Source of the DNA: Clostridium gelidum
Lineage (GTDB): Bacteria > Bacillota > Clostridia > Clostridiales > Clostridiaceae
Direction: 5' to 3'
Assembly (NCBI RefSeq): GCF_019977655.1
Contig: NZ_AP024849.1
Coordinates: forward strand, 5,055,001 to 5,119,000
DNA length: 64,000 nt
Position numbers and translations under genes: made by a program. Shown here piece by piece: positions 8,400 through 17,810 of this stretch. The notes beneath the pieces were generated by a model that did no database searches, was not told where the DNA came from, and was given only the letters and a program-made list of their open reading frames with translations. Numbering within the stretch: the stretch's first letter is position 1; each line of letters opens with the position of its first letter.

Positions 8400-9112
8400 A
8401 ATTTTATCACTCCTTGTATAATTATTTATTTACATCCCCCATGGAAGACTGTAGATATTCCCAAAATATTAGGAATTCTTAAATAAAATTTATATTTAAA
8501 ATCTCAATTATTAATTAGTAATTTAATATTCCAATACTTTTATACTGTTTCAAAATCTATTGATAAATGTCTTAACCCGACTTTCCCGATTTTAATTAAA
8601 AAAAGTGCTAAAATTTTAATTTTTCAATGTATTACGCGGGCTACACTCATTTAAAATGCAGTTTTTATAAATATAGTGACCTAATTTGATAATATGTGGT
8701 GGTGATAGAAAATATGGTTTTCTATATAATCAATTATGATTTCTATCAGAACTTTTCTAAGAAAACTATCCTTATTCCTACTATTTAACTTGTAGTGACA
8801 TAATTTCTTGAAAACCTGTCGAAAACATAGGCTTGGCATACATTTTAGAGGAACCTCGAGTTAATATCTGAGATTAAGTAAATCTTCTTTCTTTGATTTA
8901 CTTAATCTACCCAAATAATTCTAACACCTTCAATCTTAACAATTTTTCATCACCCCTTCTATACCATTGTACAGAAAAAGTGATTATTGTTTTAGTTGTT
9001 TAAAATTTTTTCAAGTTTTTATTTCGAGAAATCTTACTCTTTAGTTTAACACTAAAACTTCCTCCATAACTCAATAGTTTACTTAAAATAACTACAAATA
9101 TTATATGTGTAA
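8400..9112. other. 713-base non-coding stretch with hairpins and a direct repeat
   Basis: No reading frame of convincing length or composition was found. It contains a 14-bp perfect inverted repeat (8871-8884 with 8895-8908), a 9-bp inverted repeat (8703-8711 with 8740-8748) with a competing inner stem (8705-8712 with 8718-8725), and a 14-base direct repeat with one mismatch (TAGTGACcTAATTT at 8674-8687 and TAGTGACaTAATTT at 8793-8806). On the minus strand around 8540-8595 a short frame reads KVGLRHLSIDFETV before a stop, perhaps a scrap of a lost gene. It could be a decayed mobile element or a long untranslated leader for the radical SAM gene. Confidence 0.5.
8871..8908. repeat. 14-bp perfect inverted repeat with 10-base loop
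   Basis: AGATTAAGTAAATC and its exact reverse complement flank the loop TTCTTTCTTT. No T-run follows on either strand, so it is not a typical intrinsic terminator. It may be an RNA structure, a protein-binding dyad, or part of a degenerate mobile element. Confidence 0.7.
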
Positions 9113-10255
9113 TTATACAATTCTTTCTTTTGGTATAGCGTATAATACGCTAGCAATTCCACAATAGCAATGTAATCTATTATAAAATACATAACCTTGC
9201 AAATTTTCCATTAAAAACTTAGGTACTTTCCAAAGACCTTCTTCATTATGATATATTGTGACCCCAATAATAGGGCGACTATTATTAATAACTTTTAATG
9301 CTCCTTTTAAAACTTTTAATTCATATCCTTCTACATGTATTTTTAAATATGATATATTGTTATAATTTTGAAAAATATTATCAATAGTATTTAAATCTAC
9401 AATTTCCTTATTATGTTGATCTTCAAATCTTGAAGCTTCACCTAATCCTGAATAAAAATACTGCTTTTCTTTTTTATCTCCAATACCATAATTACATATT
9501 TCAATTTTATGTCTAACATGCTCATCCAGAATAGAAATATATTTATTAAGTTCTGTATAATTTTTCAAATCTGGTTCAAACGCAATTATTTTATTAAAAT
9601 TATAATTACAATATTTCAAAAAATCTTTAATTATGTATCCATTATAAGCTCCACAATCTATAAAAAATTCATCTTGTTTAGATGTATGTAGAATATCCTT
9701 TGGAAAGAATTTTTCTCCTACAGTAACTCTTGCATCTTTAAACAGGATCTCTTCTCTTTTAATTCTCCAATAAAGTACTTGTAGATATAAAGCTCTTGAA
9801 ATATCATCCTGAAATCCATCATAAATTTTAATAATATTATCTTTATCATCTTGAGATAGTTTATTACAAACCCATCCATTGGTTATTCCTAATTGCTTAG
9901 AATACCCTTGAATTAAATCAAAAAATGGAAATATATTCTTACAATCATAATATTTTAAAAAATTATATAATTCATTAAATGGAACATTAACAGTACAAAT
10001 AGCAAATATGGATTTATCCTTGTCATTTTCATCTATATCATCTGGTGATATTATTTTTATTCCCTTAAGTAATTTTCCACGTTTTTCAGGTGCCTTATCA
10101 ATAATAAGCTTAGGAATAACTCCTATTTGATTTAAAATTTCTATAGCAAGCTCCCCAAGTTTCCCAGCTCCATAAAGTATTATTTCATTATTTAGTAAAT
10201 CTAAATTCTTTAGTAGCTTTATTTCCTGCTTGTAATTCAATATCGTATCTAACAT
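9113..10255 (-). CDS. FkbM-family methyltransferase with N-terminal Rossmann domain
   Basis: This is a two-domain protein of 380 residues. Residues 1-130 form a nucleotide-binding-like domain (IILYGAGKLGELAIEIL, KLIIDKAPEKRG) resembling the N-terminal domain of PglD-type sugar acetyltransferases. Residues 190-380 form a SAM-dependent methyltransferase of the FkbM type: FFIDCGAYNGYI (SAM loop), IIAFEPDLKNY, YLKIHVEGYELKVLKGA and IIGVTIYHNEEGLW. FkbM enzymes O-methylate sugars and natural products. It has a paralogue at 13671-14822. The ATG has only an A-rich leader and no Shine-Dalgarno; an AAGGAAAGGAG lies 53 bases upstream with no usable start beside it. It is the last gene of the island before the 713-base gap. 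Confidence 0.85.
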   Translation of the reverse strand: MLDTILNYKQEIKLLKNLDLLNNEIILYGAGKLGELAIEILNQIGVIPKLIIDKAPEKRGKLLKGIKIISPDDIDENDKDKSIFAICTVNVPFNELYNFLKYYDCKNIFPFFDLIQGYSKQLGITNGWVCNKLSQDDKDNIIKIYDGFQDDISRALYLQVLYWRIKREEILFKDARVTVGEKFFPKDILHTSKQDEFFIDCGAYNGYIIKDFLKYCNYNFNKIIAFEPDLKNYTELNKYISILDEHVRHKIEICNYGIGDKKEKQYFYSGLGEASRFEDQHNKEIVDLNTIDNIFQNYNNISYLKIHVEGYELKVLKGALKVINNSRPIIGVTIYHNEEGLWKVPKFLMENLQGYVFYNRLHCYCGIASVLYAIPKERIV

Positions 10256-10326
10256 ATAATGTAATTTTTTTTTGTTAATTGAATCTATAGTATACGTTAT
10301 AATTAACTCCTTTCCTTATGTAGTCT

Positions 10327-11655
10327 TTATATTTCTTTTCTTTCTAAGACATTTTTCCAATAGCTTAAAAACTTATCATCTTTAAAATATCTTTGAAACT
10401 GATAAATTGAGCTTTTATTTTTTTCTTTAAGAATTTGTCTACAATTTTGTATTTGTTGTTGGTTTTCTAATATTTCTTCATAATTATTGCATTTTAGGCT
10501 CTGTATGCCATTTTTAAATATTTGCTTATCATCACCTAAACAAGATAAAAACCATTCTGACGGTGTACTTCCAAGTATAGTTTTAAATGAAAAATCTTTT
10601 TTTTCTGTTTTCATTACGCACTCATAACTTTTATTTAAATTCATTATTGTATTTTTTAAACTAAACTTTTCTAACACATACGTTCTTGCATTATTGCCTA
10701 TTCTAATTCGTTCATCAACATTTTCATACAAATATCTTATTGCATTTCCATATTCTTTTTCATTATTTACAACAATACCTGTTTCCATATTTTTAACTAA
10801 GTATTTTTCAGTACATTGATTCAATACAATTGGTGGTACCCCTGCTGCCATAGCTTCCAATAAAGCATTCTCTGTAGTTCCATAGTGTTCTGTATTTAAT
10901 GGATATCCAAAAACATCAAACCTATTTAATTGATTTTGAACATTATCAGTATATCCAATAAATTCAAATCTTTCATCAATCCCTTTTTTTTCTGCTTCAT
11001 TTAAAATTGCATTTTGAGTACTATTATCTCCTACCATGATAAACTTAGAGTTTGATATATTTATTTCATTGCAATAAGTTACAAATTCAGGTTTTAGTTT
11101 ACAAAAATTCAATGTACCAATATACCCAATATTAAAGACATTATCATTAAAATGTTCCCTTTTTTTAATATTACTAAATCCACCCGAACTGTAAATTATA
11201 TCTGTATTATTTTTTATAAATTCTTCTGTATCTTGATTTCTCAAATAAATATTTTCTAAAGAATAAGGTGACGTAAATAAAAATCTATTACAATTCTTTA
11301 TAAAGTCTTTTTTTATAAATGGATAAGAACAACCTGATATATGACTCCAAATAATCAACCTTACAGGCATTTCGGGGAAATTATAAAGAAATTTGCACAT
11401 AAGAGGATGATTCCACCATTCAATTTGGACTATATCATATTCTTTTATTTTTTTTTCAATGATTTCTCTTGATGGTTCTATAAACACTTCTACCCCATTC
11501 TCTAACGCTTGATTTACAAATTGTAGTTGCTGTGGTTTTTCTAATAAAATAATTGCATGTTCGTATTCATCATTTTGATTGTAACTACATACATTAGAAA
11601 GTACCTTCCCTACTCCTCCACCAAGATGTGCGGTAATATGCAAAACTTTATTCAT
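10327..11655 (-). CDS. GT4-type glycosyltransferase
   Basis: This 442-residue GT-B enzyme starts with VLHITAHLGGGVGKVLSNV, the glycine-rich acceptor-side loop of GT4 enzymes. The C-terminal donor domain has IGYIGTLNFCKL and EHYGTTENALLEAMAAGVPP, the E-x7-E region that contacts the nucleotide-sugar phosphate. The last 80 residues are an unassigned helical tail. It lies 16 bases downstream of a radical SAM/SPASM gene and is probably co-transcribed with it. The sugar and acceptor are unknown; proximity to flagellin suggests the filament glycan. Confidence 0.85.
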   Translation of the reverse strand: MNKVLHITAHLGGGVGKVLSNVCSYNQNDEYEHAIILLEKPQQLQFVNQALENGVEVFIEPSREIIEKKIKEYDIVQIEWWNHPLMCKFLYNFPEMPVRLIIWSHISGCSYPFIKKDFIKNCNRFLFTSPYSLENIYLRNQDTEEFIKNNTDIIYSSGGFSNIKKREHFNDNVFNIGYIGTLNFCKLKPEFVTYCNEINISNSKFIMVGDNSTQNAILNEAEKKGIDERFEFIGYTDNVQNQLNRFDVFGYPLNTEHYGTTENALLEAMAAGVPPIVLNQCTEKYLVKNMETGIVVNNEKEYGNAIRYLYENVDERIRIGNNARTYVLEKFSLKNTIMNLNKSYECVMKTEKKDFSFKTILGSTPSEWFLSCLGDDKQIFKNGIQSLKCNNYEEILENQQQIQNCRQILKEKNKSSIYQFQRYFKDDKFLSYWKNVLERKEI

Positions 11656-11671
11656 TCAAAATTCCCCTATT

Positions 11672-12670
11672 TTAATTATTTTTATATTTATTTAAAATTT
11701 CTAATGCATTTTTATCAATATTATCTATACAAACATAGTCTGGATACATACATTGAGAACAAACAGCGATTGATTTTCTCTTTTTGCTTAATTGTAAAAT
11801 TTGATACTCTTTAACTTTAGTACTATCCCATATTTCTCTTAAGCTTTGTTTACTTACATCACCCACTATTAATTTCTGTTGCCAATCATTGCAACACATT
11901 GAAACTTTACCATTTGCATTAACTACCAATGAATATAATGGTAGTGAGCATATTTCTTTTTGCTCAATATCGCTTCCCCAAACATTTAATGAGTTGTGAC
12001 TTATACTTTCATCTTCAAAATCTGGCCAACAAGATATAGCTTTTTCAATAAACATTTCATCAGAAATATTATTAAACATTTCGAAAAATTTTTCTTTACA
12101 ATCTTCACTTAAGCCTACATCTATAATTTTCACATGCACAACACACTGTTTTTTATTATCATACAGATGTTTTATATTTTTAATAAACGTATTGAAATTT
12201 ATTTTAACTCCTGAATTTTTTAAATAATCATCTTCATTTAATCCTTCTATTGATATAATAATTTTATCTAATCCCGATTCTATTAATTTATAATTTAATT
12301 GTTCATTCAGTAAATAACCATTAGTTGTTATTTCAATTTTTTCTGCAATTTCTTTTTCTTTTGCATATTTTATCATTTCTGATATATTCTTATTTAATAA
12401 AGGTTCGCCATCCTTCCAAAGCTTAATAGCTTTAATTTTATCATCAAAATAGACTAATTCATTAATAATCTTTTTGAACAATTCGAAACTCATTATCGTT
12501 CTTTTTTTATCATTATCTTTACTAGTAGGACAAAATTTGCATTTAAAATTACACTTACTAGCAGGATCTATCTGAATTACATATGGAGTTTTTAATGGTA
12601 AAACTTTTGATAAATCATTTCTATCAGTAGATAATTTAGATTTTATTTCTGCCATATTCTTTTTCACCAC
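11672..12670 (-). CDS. Radical SAM/SPASM-domain protein (paralogue A)
   Basis: This is a radical SAM enzyme of 332 residues with SKCNFKCKFCPTSKDN (CxxxCxxC, the SAM-binding 4Fe-4S site) near residue 41. The C-terminal third looks like a SPASM-type auxiliary cluster domain: KVSMCCNDWQQKLIVGDV, QSLREIWDS and SIAVCSQCMY. Such enzymes modify peptides or sugars through substrate radicals. It shares layout and many residues with the next gene upstream (12677-13666), from which it is separated by 6 bases, so the pair is probably a tandem duplication. The reaction is not predictable; the surrounding glycosyl- and methyltransferases point to a sugar substrate. Confidence 0.87.
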   Translation of the reverse strand: MVKKNMAEIKSKLSTDRNDLSKVLPLKTPYVIQIDPASKCNFKCKFCPTSKDNDKKRTIMSFELFKKIINELVYFDDKIKAIKLWKDGEPLLNKNISEMIKYAKEKEIAEKIEITTNGYLLNEQLNYKLIESGLDKIIISIEGLNEDDYLKNSGVKINFNTFIKNIKHLYDNKKQCVVHVKIIDVGLSEDCKEKFFEMFNNISDEMFIEKAISCWPDFEDESISHNSLNVWGSDIEQKEICSLPLYSLVVNANGKVSMCCNDWQQKLIVGDVSKQSLREIWDSTKVKEYQILQLSKKRKSIAVCSQCMYPDYVCIDNIDKNALEILNKYKNN

Positions 12671-12676
12671 ACTATA

Positions 12677-13666
12677 TCATATTAAATTTTTTAATAATTT
12701 TTCCGAATATTTATCCAGATTGTCAGATGCGCCAAAATCAAGTTGACCACACTTACCACATGTTTCATGATTTCCCCTCATTTTTTTTAGATGCATAATT
12801 CTAAGTTCTTTTAACTTTTCACCATTCCATATATCATAAAAAGACTGTTCTTTTACATCTCCAACTATAATCTTGTGTTCCCAATCTACAAAACATGCAC
12901 TTACTGTTCCATCTGAGTTAATCGTTAAAGAGTAAAATATATATGGACATATGTTTACTTTTTCTAATTCTTGCCCATATAATCCTTTATCACACTTTTC
13001 TTTTAACTCTCCTATTTCAAAATTTGGCCAAATTGGAGTTATATTTTCAATAAAAATTTCATCCGAAATATCACCAAATATTTCATAAAATTTTTCTTCT
13101 TCTCCTTTCACTCCTATATCTGTAGATTTTATACAGACTTTGCATTGTTTTTTATTATCATAAAAATGCTTAATATTGCTAATATATTCTTCAAAATCTA
13201 TATCAACTTTTGATATAGATTTATATTTTTCTTTTGAAAGTGCTTCTACCGAAATAACAATTCTATCTAATCCTGCATCTATTAGTTCTTTGTTTTTTTC
13301 TATATTTAACAATGATCCGTTCGTTGTAAACTCAATTTTATCAGCTACATCTTTTTCTTTTGCATATTTAATCATATCAGGTAACCATTTATTAATTAGA
13401 GGTTCTCCTTCTTTATAAAGCCTAATACATTTTATTTTTTTAGAAAATTTAGTCAAATCATCAATTATTTTTTTATATAAATCAAATTTCATCACTTCTT
13501 GCATTCTTCCAATATTATTTTTATCTCTATTAAAACAAAATTCACAACTAAAATTACATGCACTCGAAACATCTATAAAAACAGTAAATGGTGTTTCTAA
13601 AGGTATGACATCCTCTAACTTTGTCCTTTCATTTAAAGATATCCTTGGCTTTACTTTTGCTTTCAT
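12677..13666 (-). CDS. Radical SAM/SPASM-domain protein (paralogue B)
   Basis: This 329-residue paralogue of the adjacent gene has SSACNFSCEFCFNRDKN (CxxxCxxC) near residue 35, the same KLYKEGEPLINKWLPDMI-type block (here RLYKEGEPLINKW), and the C-terminal SPASM-like part VSACFVDWEHKIIVGDV, SFYDIWNGEKL and CGKCGQLDFG. The N-terminal signature shared by the pair is an L-x-T-P-(Y/F)-(V/T)-V/I run before the Cys triad. The two copies have diverged strongly in the substrate half, arguing for different steps rather than simple dosage. The stop of the FkbM gene lies 4 bases upstream of this ATG. Confidence 0.87.
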   Translation of the reverse strand: MKAKVKPRISLNERTKLEDVIPLETPFTVFIDVSSACNFSCEFCFNRDKNNIGRMQEVMKFDLYKKIIDDLTKFSKKIKCIRLYKEGEPLINKWLPDMIKYAKEKDVADKIEFTTNGSLLNIEKNKELIDAGLDRIVISVEALSKEKYKSISKVDIDFEEYISNIKHFYDNKKQCKVCIKSTDIGVKGEEEKFYEIFGDISDEIFIENITPIWPNFEIGELKEKCDKGLYGQELEKVNICPYIFYSLTINSDGTVSACFVDWEHKIIVGDVKEQSFYDIWNGEKLKELRIMHLKKMRGNHETCGKCGQLDFGASDNLDKYSEKLLKNLI

Positions 13667-13670
13667 TATT

Positions 13671-14822
13671 TCACTCCTTATCTACATAAGCATAACATAT
13701 AGTTTCAAAAATTGTGCTATTTGAATGATGTCTCACAAAAAATTTATACTCTGGAACTATAGATTTTAAATATAACGGTATTTCATATAAATCCTGACTA
13801 TTATGATAAATGCTAATCGCAAGTTTAGGTTTATTATTTTTTATAGTATTCTCTGCTCCTTTTAAAGCATCTAGTTCAAAACCTTCTATATCCATTTTTA
13901 TAAAAGTAATGGGTTCATTTTTTACAATATCATCTATTTTACATATTTTAATTTCATATTCTTCATTATTATTTCTACAATTTTGTATTTGTTCCATAGA
14001 TATATTATAATTATCATTGCCAACACCATAATTAAAGATTTTAACATTATTTAAATTATAATTTTCAATTGTTTTTAAGAAATTATCGTAATTTTCTCTA
14101 TCAGGCTCAAAAGCATATACCTTGCTATTTTTTAGATTTAATTGGTGCATTGTTAAAAAAAACTCTACAGTTGAATCTCCATCATAGGCACCACAGTCAA
14201 TAAAAATTTCATTATCAGTATATATAAAAAACTCAGTATCAAAATATTGTGGTCCAGTAACTATTGGATGAATAAGTAAGTTACCAGACAATCCAAAAGA
14301 AAGTTGTTGAAAAATTCTAGCTTTAATAACATTTAAATAAACTTTTTTAGAAAAATCATCAATAAACAAATCATTTACTTGTTTAAGTTTTTCTATATTA
14401 TTATACAAATTAGGACAAGGTAAAAAACCTAATGTTCCATCTATATCAGAAAAAATATATTGAGCATTCATAGATTCCAGTTGTTTTATTACCTCTACAT
14501 ACGTCATCATAGATACTATTACTAATGTATCTTTTATGTTGTTTTTTATATAATTAGGCGGAAGTATATATACTCCATCTATACAATCTCCCCATATATC
14601 TTTATTGTTATCACAGAAATACGCTACTTTAAAACCATATTTTTTTAAAGTATTTAGTACTTGTTTACCAATCCTTCCTGCTCCAAATAGAACTATTTGT
14701 TTAGTTTTGATTAATTCATCTAAACTTCCAAGTTTCTTACACTCTTTAATTTCATATAGGTATGTATATAATTCTTTTAAATTATTAATTTTAAAAATTT
14801 TTTTTAATTCAAATATATTCAT
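13671..14822 (-). CDS. FkbM-family methyltransferase with N-terminal Rossmann domain (second copy)
   Basis: This 383-residue protein has the same two-domain build as the protein at 9113-10255: a Rossmann-like N-terminal region (IVLFGAGRIGKQVLNTL, KVAYFCDNNKDIWG) and an FkbM methyltransferase (IFIDCGAYDGDSTVEFF, YAFEPDRENYDNF, FIKMDIEGFELDALKGAE, AISIYHNSQDLYEIP). Here the metal- or substrate-side residue is Asp in KMDIEG where the first copy has KIHVEG. It sits directly before the radical SAM pair in transcription order. Probable role: O-methylation of a sugar in the filament glycan. Confidence 0.87.
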   Translation of the reverse strand: MNIFELKKIFKINNLKELYTYLYEIKECKKLGSLDELIKTKQIVLFGAGRIGKQVLNTLKKYGFKVAYFCDNNKDIWGDCIDGVYILPPNYIKNNIKDTLVIVSMMTYVEVIKQLESMNAQYIFSDIDGTLGFLPCPNLYNNIEKLKQVNDLFIDDFSKKVYLNVIKARIFQQLSFGLSGNLLIHPIVTGPQYFDTEFFIYTDNEIFIDCGAYDGDSTVEFFLTMHQLNLKNSKVYAFEPDRENYDNFLKTIENYNLNNVKIFNYGVGNDNYNISMEQIQNCRNNNEEYEIKICKIDDIVKNEPITFIKMDIEGFELDALKGAENTIKNNKPKLAISIYHNSQDLYEIPLYLKSIVPEYKFFVRHHSNSTIFETICYAYVDKE

Positions 14823-14872
14823 ATTACGTTCCTCTAATCTAAAATTTTATTGTAATTTGATTTTGATATTTA

Positions 14873-16180
14873 CTATATTTTATGTTTAAAATTCAATAAG
14901 CTTATTTTCTCATTATCAGGTATATATTTACTATTATTTAATATATATTCTGCTATTTCTAACTTTTTAAGTGAATTTTTATTATTTTGTAAACTATAAT
15001 AACTCCTATTATTCGCATTTATATATGCATTTTTTATTTCAATTTCTGAAAAACTATTATTATCTATGTATTTGTCTAACAAATAATAAAAGTCACTAAC
15101 TCTTTTAATTGTGACTATATTTTGATTTGTTATAGATTCGGATTGAACTCTAAAGTACATATACTCCTTATTGATAAAATAGTAGTTTCCAAACTTACAT
15201 AACTTTATCCACATATCATAATCGGCCATATATTTTAAGTTACTATCACCAAATAATCCAGTTATGTTTAATGCTTCTTTTCTTATCATTACACCAGAAG
15301 GACAACCGATAATATTTCCATTAATTATTAATTGCTTAAAAATAAATTTACTTTCATATTTACCACAACTCATATTTAATATATACCCACTAATTTTCTC
15401 ATTCTTTTCATTGACATGACAAAAATTAACTCCACATAAATTAACATCCAAATTTCTTTCCATAATGCTTACCATCTCTTTGATGCAATTGCCATGAATA
15501 GTATCATCAGCATATACAAATTTAATATACTTTCCATTTGATAATTCAATGCATTTATTGGTATTGTCTAAAGGACCTTGATTAGTATCATTCTTATACA
15601 ATTTTATTCTTTTATCTTTATAAGACTTCACAATATTTACTGTATCGTCTATAGAACAATTATCTGATATTATAATCTCAATATTCCTATAAGTCTGATT
15701 TAGCACAGAATCAATTGTATACTTAATGTATTTCTCTCCATTATAAACAGGAATACAAATACTAACCAAAGGTAAACTTTTCCTATACTCTATTACGTCC
15801 TGATCCTGTTCTATTTTTCCTATGCTATCAATCAATTCTTTTCGTGAATTTTCATCATTACATTTTTCTAAAGATTTTTCATAAAGTTGTAATGCCTCTA
15901 CAAAATTTTCCTTTTTTTCATATATGTACGCCAAATTATAATTTAAATCAAAACTCTCATCATCATAAACAAGTCCTTCCTTTATTACCTCTTCAGCTTC
16001 TTCAATAGAACCTTGTAATATTAAAATTACAGCTTTAATTGAATAAATTTCTGCATCATCTTTATAAATTTTTATATATTCACTAATTAACCCCTGAGCC
16101 TCTTCTAATTTATTATTATTTATTAAAACATCTATATTATCTTTAATTTCTTGTTTAATCAAATCAATTTCATCATTCAT
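14873..16180 (-). CDS. GT2 glycosyltransferase with N-terminal TPR repeats
   Basis: In 435 residues, TPR-like helices fill about 15-125 (EAQGLISEYIKIYKDDAEIY, FDLNYNLAYIYEKKENF). A GT2 domain follows from about 137: VSICIPVYNGEKYIKYTID, IIISDNCSIDDT, and the DxD-like YADDT that binds the metal-nucleotide. The remainder includes ADYDMWIKLCKFGNYYF, typical of rhamnosyl/galactosyl-type GT2 enzymes. It is a third example in this island of TPR plus GT2, but with the domain order reversed relative to the genes at 18875 and 22047. It lies 35 bases after the epimerase gene and is probably in the same operon. Confidence 0.88.
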   Translation of the reverse strand: MNDEIDLIKQEIKDNIDVLINNNKLEEAQGLISEYIKIYKDDAEIYSIKAVILILQGSIEEAEEVIKEGLVYDDESFDLNYNLAYIYEKKENFVEALQLYEKSLEKCNDENSRKELIDSIGKIEQDQDVIEYRKSLPLVSICIPVYNGEKYIKYTIDSVLNQTYRNIEIIISDNCSIDDTVNIVKSYKDKRIKLYKNDTNQGPLDNTNKCIELSNGKYIKFVYADDTIHGNCIKEMVSIMERNLDVNLCGVNFCHVNEKNEKISGYILNMSCGKYESKFIFKQLIINGNIIGCPSGVMIRKEALNITGLFGDSNLKYMADYDMWIKLCKFGNYYFINKEYMYFRVQSESITNQNIVTIKRVSDFYYLLDKYIDNNSFSEIEIKNAYINANNRSYYSLQNNKNSLKKLEIAEYILNNSKYIPDNEKISLLNFKHKI

Positions 16181-16215
16181 ATTATCACTTCTTTCTAAGG
16201 TTTTAAAATAAAAAA

Positions 16216-17070
16216 TTATTTCTTATCTTGCTCTATAATTTTTCTTATACCATCGATAAATGAATGCTTTGGAAACCAATTCAACTCATTATTCGCTTTT
16301 CCTATATTAGCTATAACATCAAAAATCTCATTTTTTCTTTTAATATCTTCACTAATAATAGGTTTATTAATTGAAAGTACTTCCTGTACTACATCAATTA
16401 TTTGTTTTACACTTATAGAATTTCCACTTCCTATATTATAAATAGAATACCCTTTTTTATTGATAGTTAAAATTAAAGCTTCAATTAAATCATCTAAAAA
16501 AATATAATCTCTTTTGGGTGATAAGTCTTTTATTTTAATTTCATCATCATTCAGTGCTTGATCTATAATAAGAGGAATTAAAAACTTTTTATTCTGCCCT
16601 TCACCATATACATTAAAAGGTCTTATTACTGCAATATCAACATTAAACTGTTTTGCATAAAATTCACAAAACTGTTCTGCCATAAATTTGGAATGTGCAT
16701 ATGGATTGTTGGGATTTAATTTATCTTCCTCTGAAATTGGTAACCTTTCAGGTTGCCCATAAATATAAGAACTAATAAAAGTTAAACTTTTATTATATCT
16801 CTTACAAAATTCCAAAATATTAACTGTTCCAAAAGAGTTTACTTTATAATATTCTTGTGGATTAATCCAGCTATTAGGTACGAAAATTTTAGCTGCTAAA
16901 TGAAATATATGATATATATTTTCAAAATTTATATTTTTTATTGAATTAAAATCTGATATATCTCCATCACTAGAATTAAATTCTATAATATCATAATTCA
17001 ATTCTATTAATCTGCTTTTAAGTTTACTTCCAATAAAGCCATTTGAACCTGTAATTAAAATTTGTTTCAA
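16216..17070 (-). CDS. NAD-dependent sugar-nucleotide epimerase/dehydratase (SDR)
   Basis: The 284-residue extended SDR has ITGSNGFIGSKL at the N-terminus, FHLAAK, a catalytic Tyr-x3-Lys in NPYAHSKFMAEQ and RPFNVYGEGQNK. KDLSPKRDYIFLDDL is the substrate-binding loop typical of UDP/GDP-sugar epimerases. It follows the pyrophosphorylase gene by 23 bases, making an activation-then-modification pair. Substrate stereochemistry is not readable from the sequence. Confidence 0.85.
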   Translation of the reverse strand: MKQILITGSNGFIGSKLKSRLIELNYDIIEFNSSDGDISDFNSIKNINFENIYHIFHLAAKIFVPNSWINPQEYYKVNSFGTVNILEFCKRYNKSLTFISSYIYGQPERLPISEEDKLNPNNPYAHSKFMAEQFCEFYAKQFNVDIAVIRPFNVYGEGQNKKFLIPLIIDQALNDDEIKIKDLSPKRDYIFLDDLIEALILTINKKGYSIYNIGSGNSISVKQIIDVVQEVLSINKPIISEDIKRKNEIFDVIANIGKANNELNWFPKHSFIDGIRKIIEQDKK

Positions 17071-17093
17071 CTTTTCACCTGCTTTACTAAATT

Positions 17094-17795
17094 TTATAGA
17101 AACTCTTCTTTTTCATTTTTGAATTTTTCTATTGCAATTTCATAATCATCAGGTCTTCCAATATCTAACCAATAACCATCAAAATTATAGCTATATACCT
17201 TATCCTTTTTTTCTATCATATCTAAGACAAGAGAATCTACTCCATAAGGTTCACCCTTTGTTATATATTCTAATATGCCTGGCTCAAAAGCATAAATACC
17301 CATGCTTACATCATAATTATATTCAGGTTTTTCTATAAATTGGTCAATTTTTCTCTCCTTATCATATTTTAACACGCCAAAATCTACCTTTAGATTTCTT
17401 TTATACGTAGCAATTGTAGCCTTTGCATTTTTATCTTTATGAAAATCCATTAATTCCTTAAAATCAATATTAGATAAAATATCACCATTCATTACTAAAA
17501 ATGTTTCTTTCAAATCTTTTATAAACGCTAAAGGTCCTATTGTACTTAAAGGTTTATCCTCATAAATAAAATCTACTGGTATTCCAAATCTTGAGCCATC
17601 ACCTACATAAGCTTCTATAAGTTTACCCAAATAATTTACAGTTATAGTTATTCTATCGAATCCAGCTTTTTTCAACTGTAATATTACAACTTCCAAAATA
17701 GCCACATCTCCAATTGGCATAAGAGGTTTAGGAATTACGGTAGTATAAGGTCTAAGCCTTTCACCTTTTCCACCTGCCATAATTATAGCTCTCAT
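17094..17795 (-). CDS. Sugar-1-phosphate nucleotidyltransferase (NDP-sugar pyrophosphorylase)
   Basis: A compact 233-residue nucleotidyltransferase with IIMAGGKGERLRPYTTVIPK at residues 4-23, VMNGDILSN (metal Asp), FIEKPEYNYDVSMGIYAFEP and GYWLDIGRPDDYE. It lacks the C-terminal extensions of RmlA or GalU and resembles the short guanylyl/uridylyl enzymes such as HddC and PtmE. PtmE-like enzymes make GDP-sugars for legionaminic acid, and the adjacent gene is LegB-like, so that link is worth noting. Nucleotide preference is unassigned. It begins 15 bases after the dehydratase gene. Confidence 0.85.
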   Translation of the reverse strand: MRAIIMAGGKGERLRPYTTVIPKPLMPIGDVAILEVVILQLKKAGFDRITITVNYLGKLIEAYVGDGSRFGIPVDFIYEDKPLSTIGPLAFIKDLKETFLVMNGDILSNIDFKELMDFHKDKNAKATIATYKRNLKVDFGVLKYDKERKIDQFIEKPEYNYDVSMGIYAFEPGILEYITKGEPYGVDSLVLDMIEKKDKVYSYNFDGYWLDIGRPDDYEIAIEKFKNEKEEFL

Positions 17796-17810
17796 ATTAT
17801 CTCTCCCTTT

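Noticed and set aside
8871..8908. Intrinsic terminator
   Set aside because: The stem is perfect but no T-run follows on either strand.
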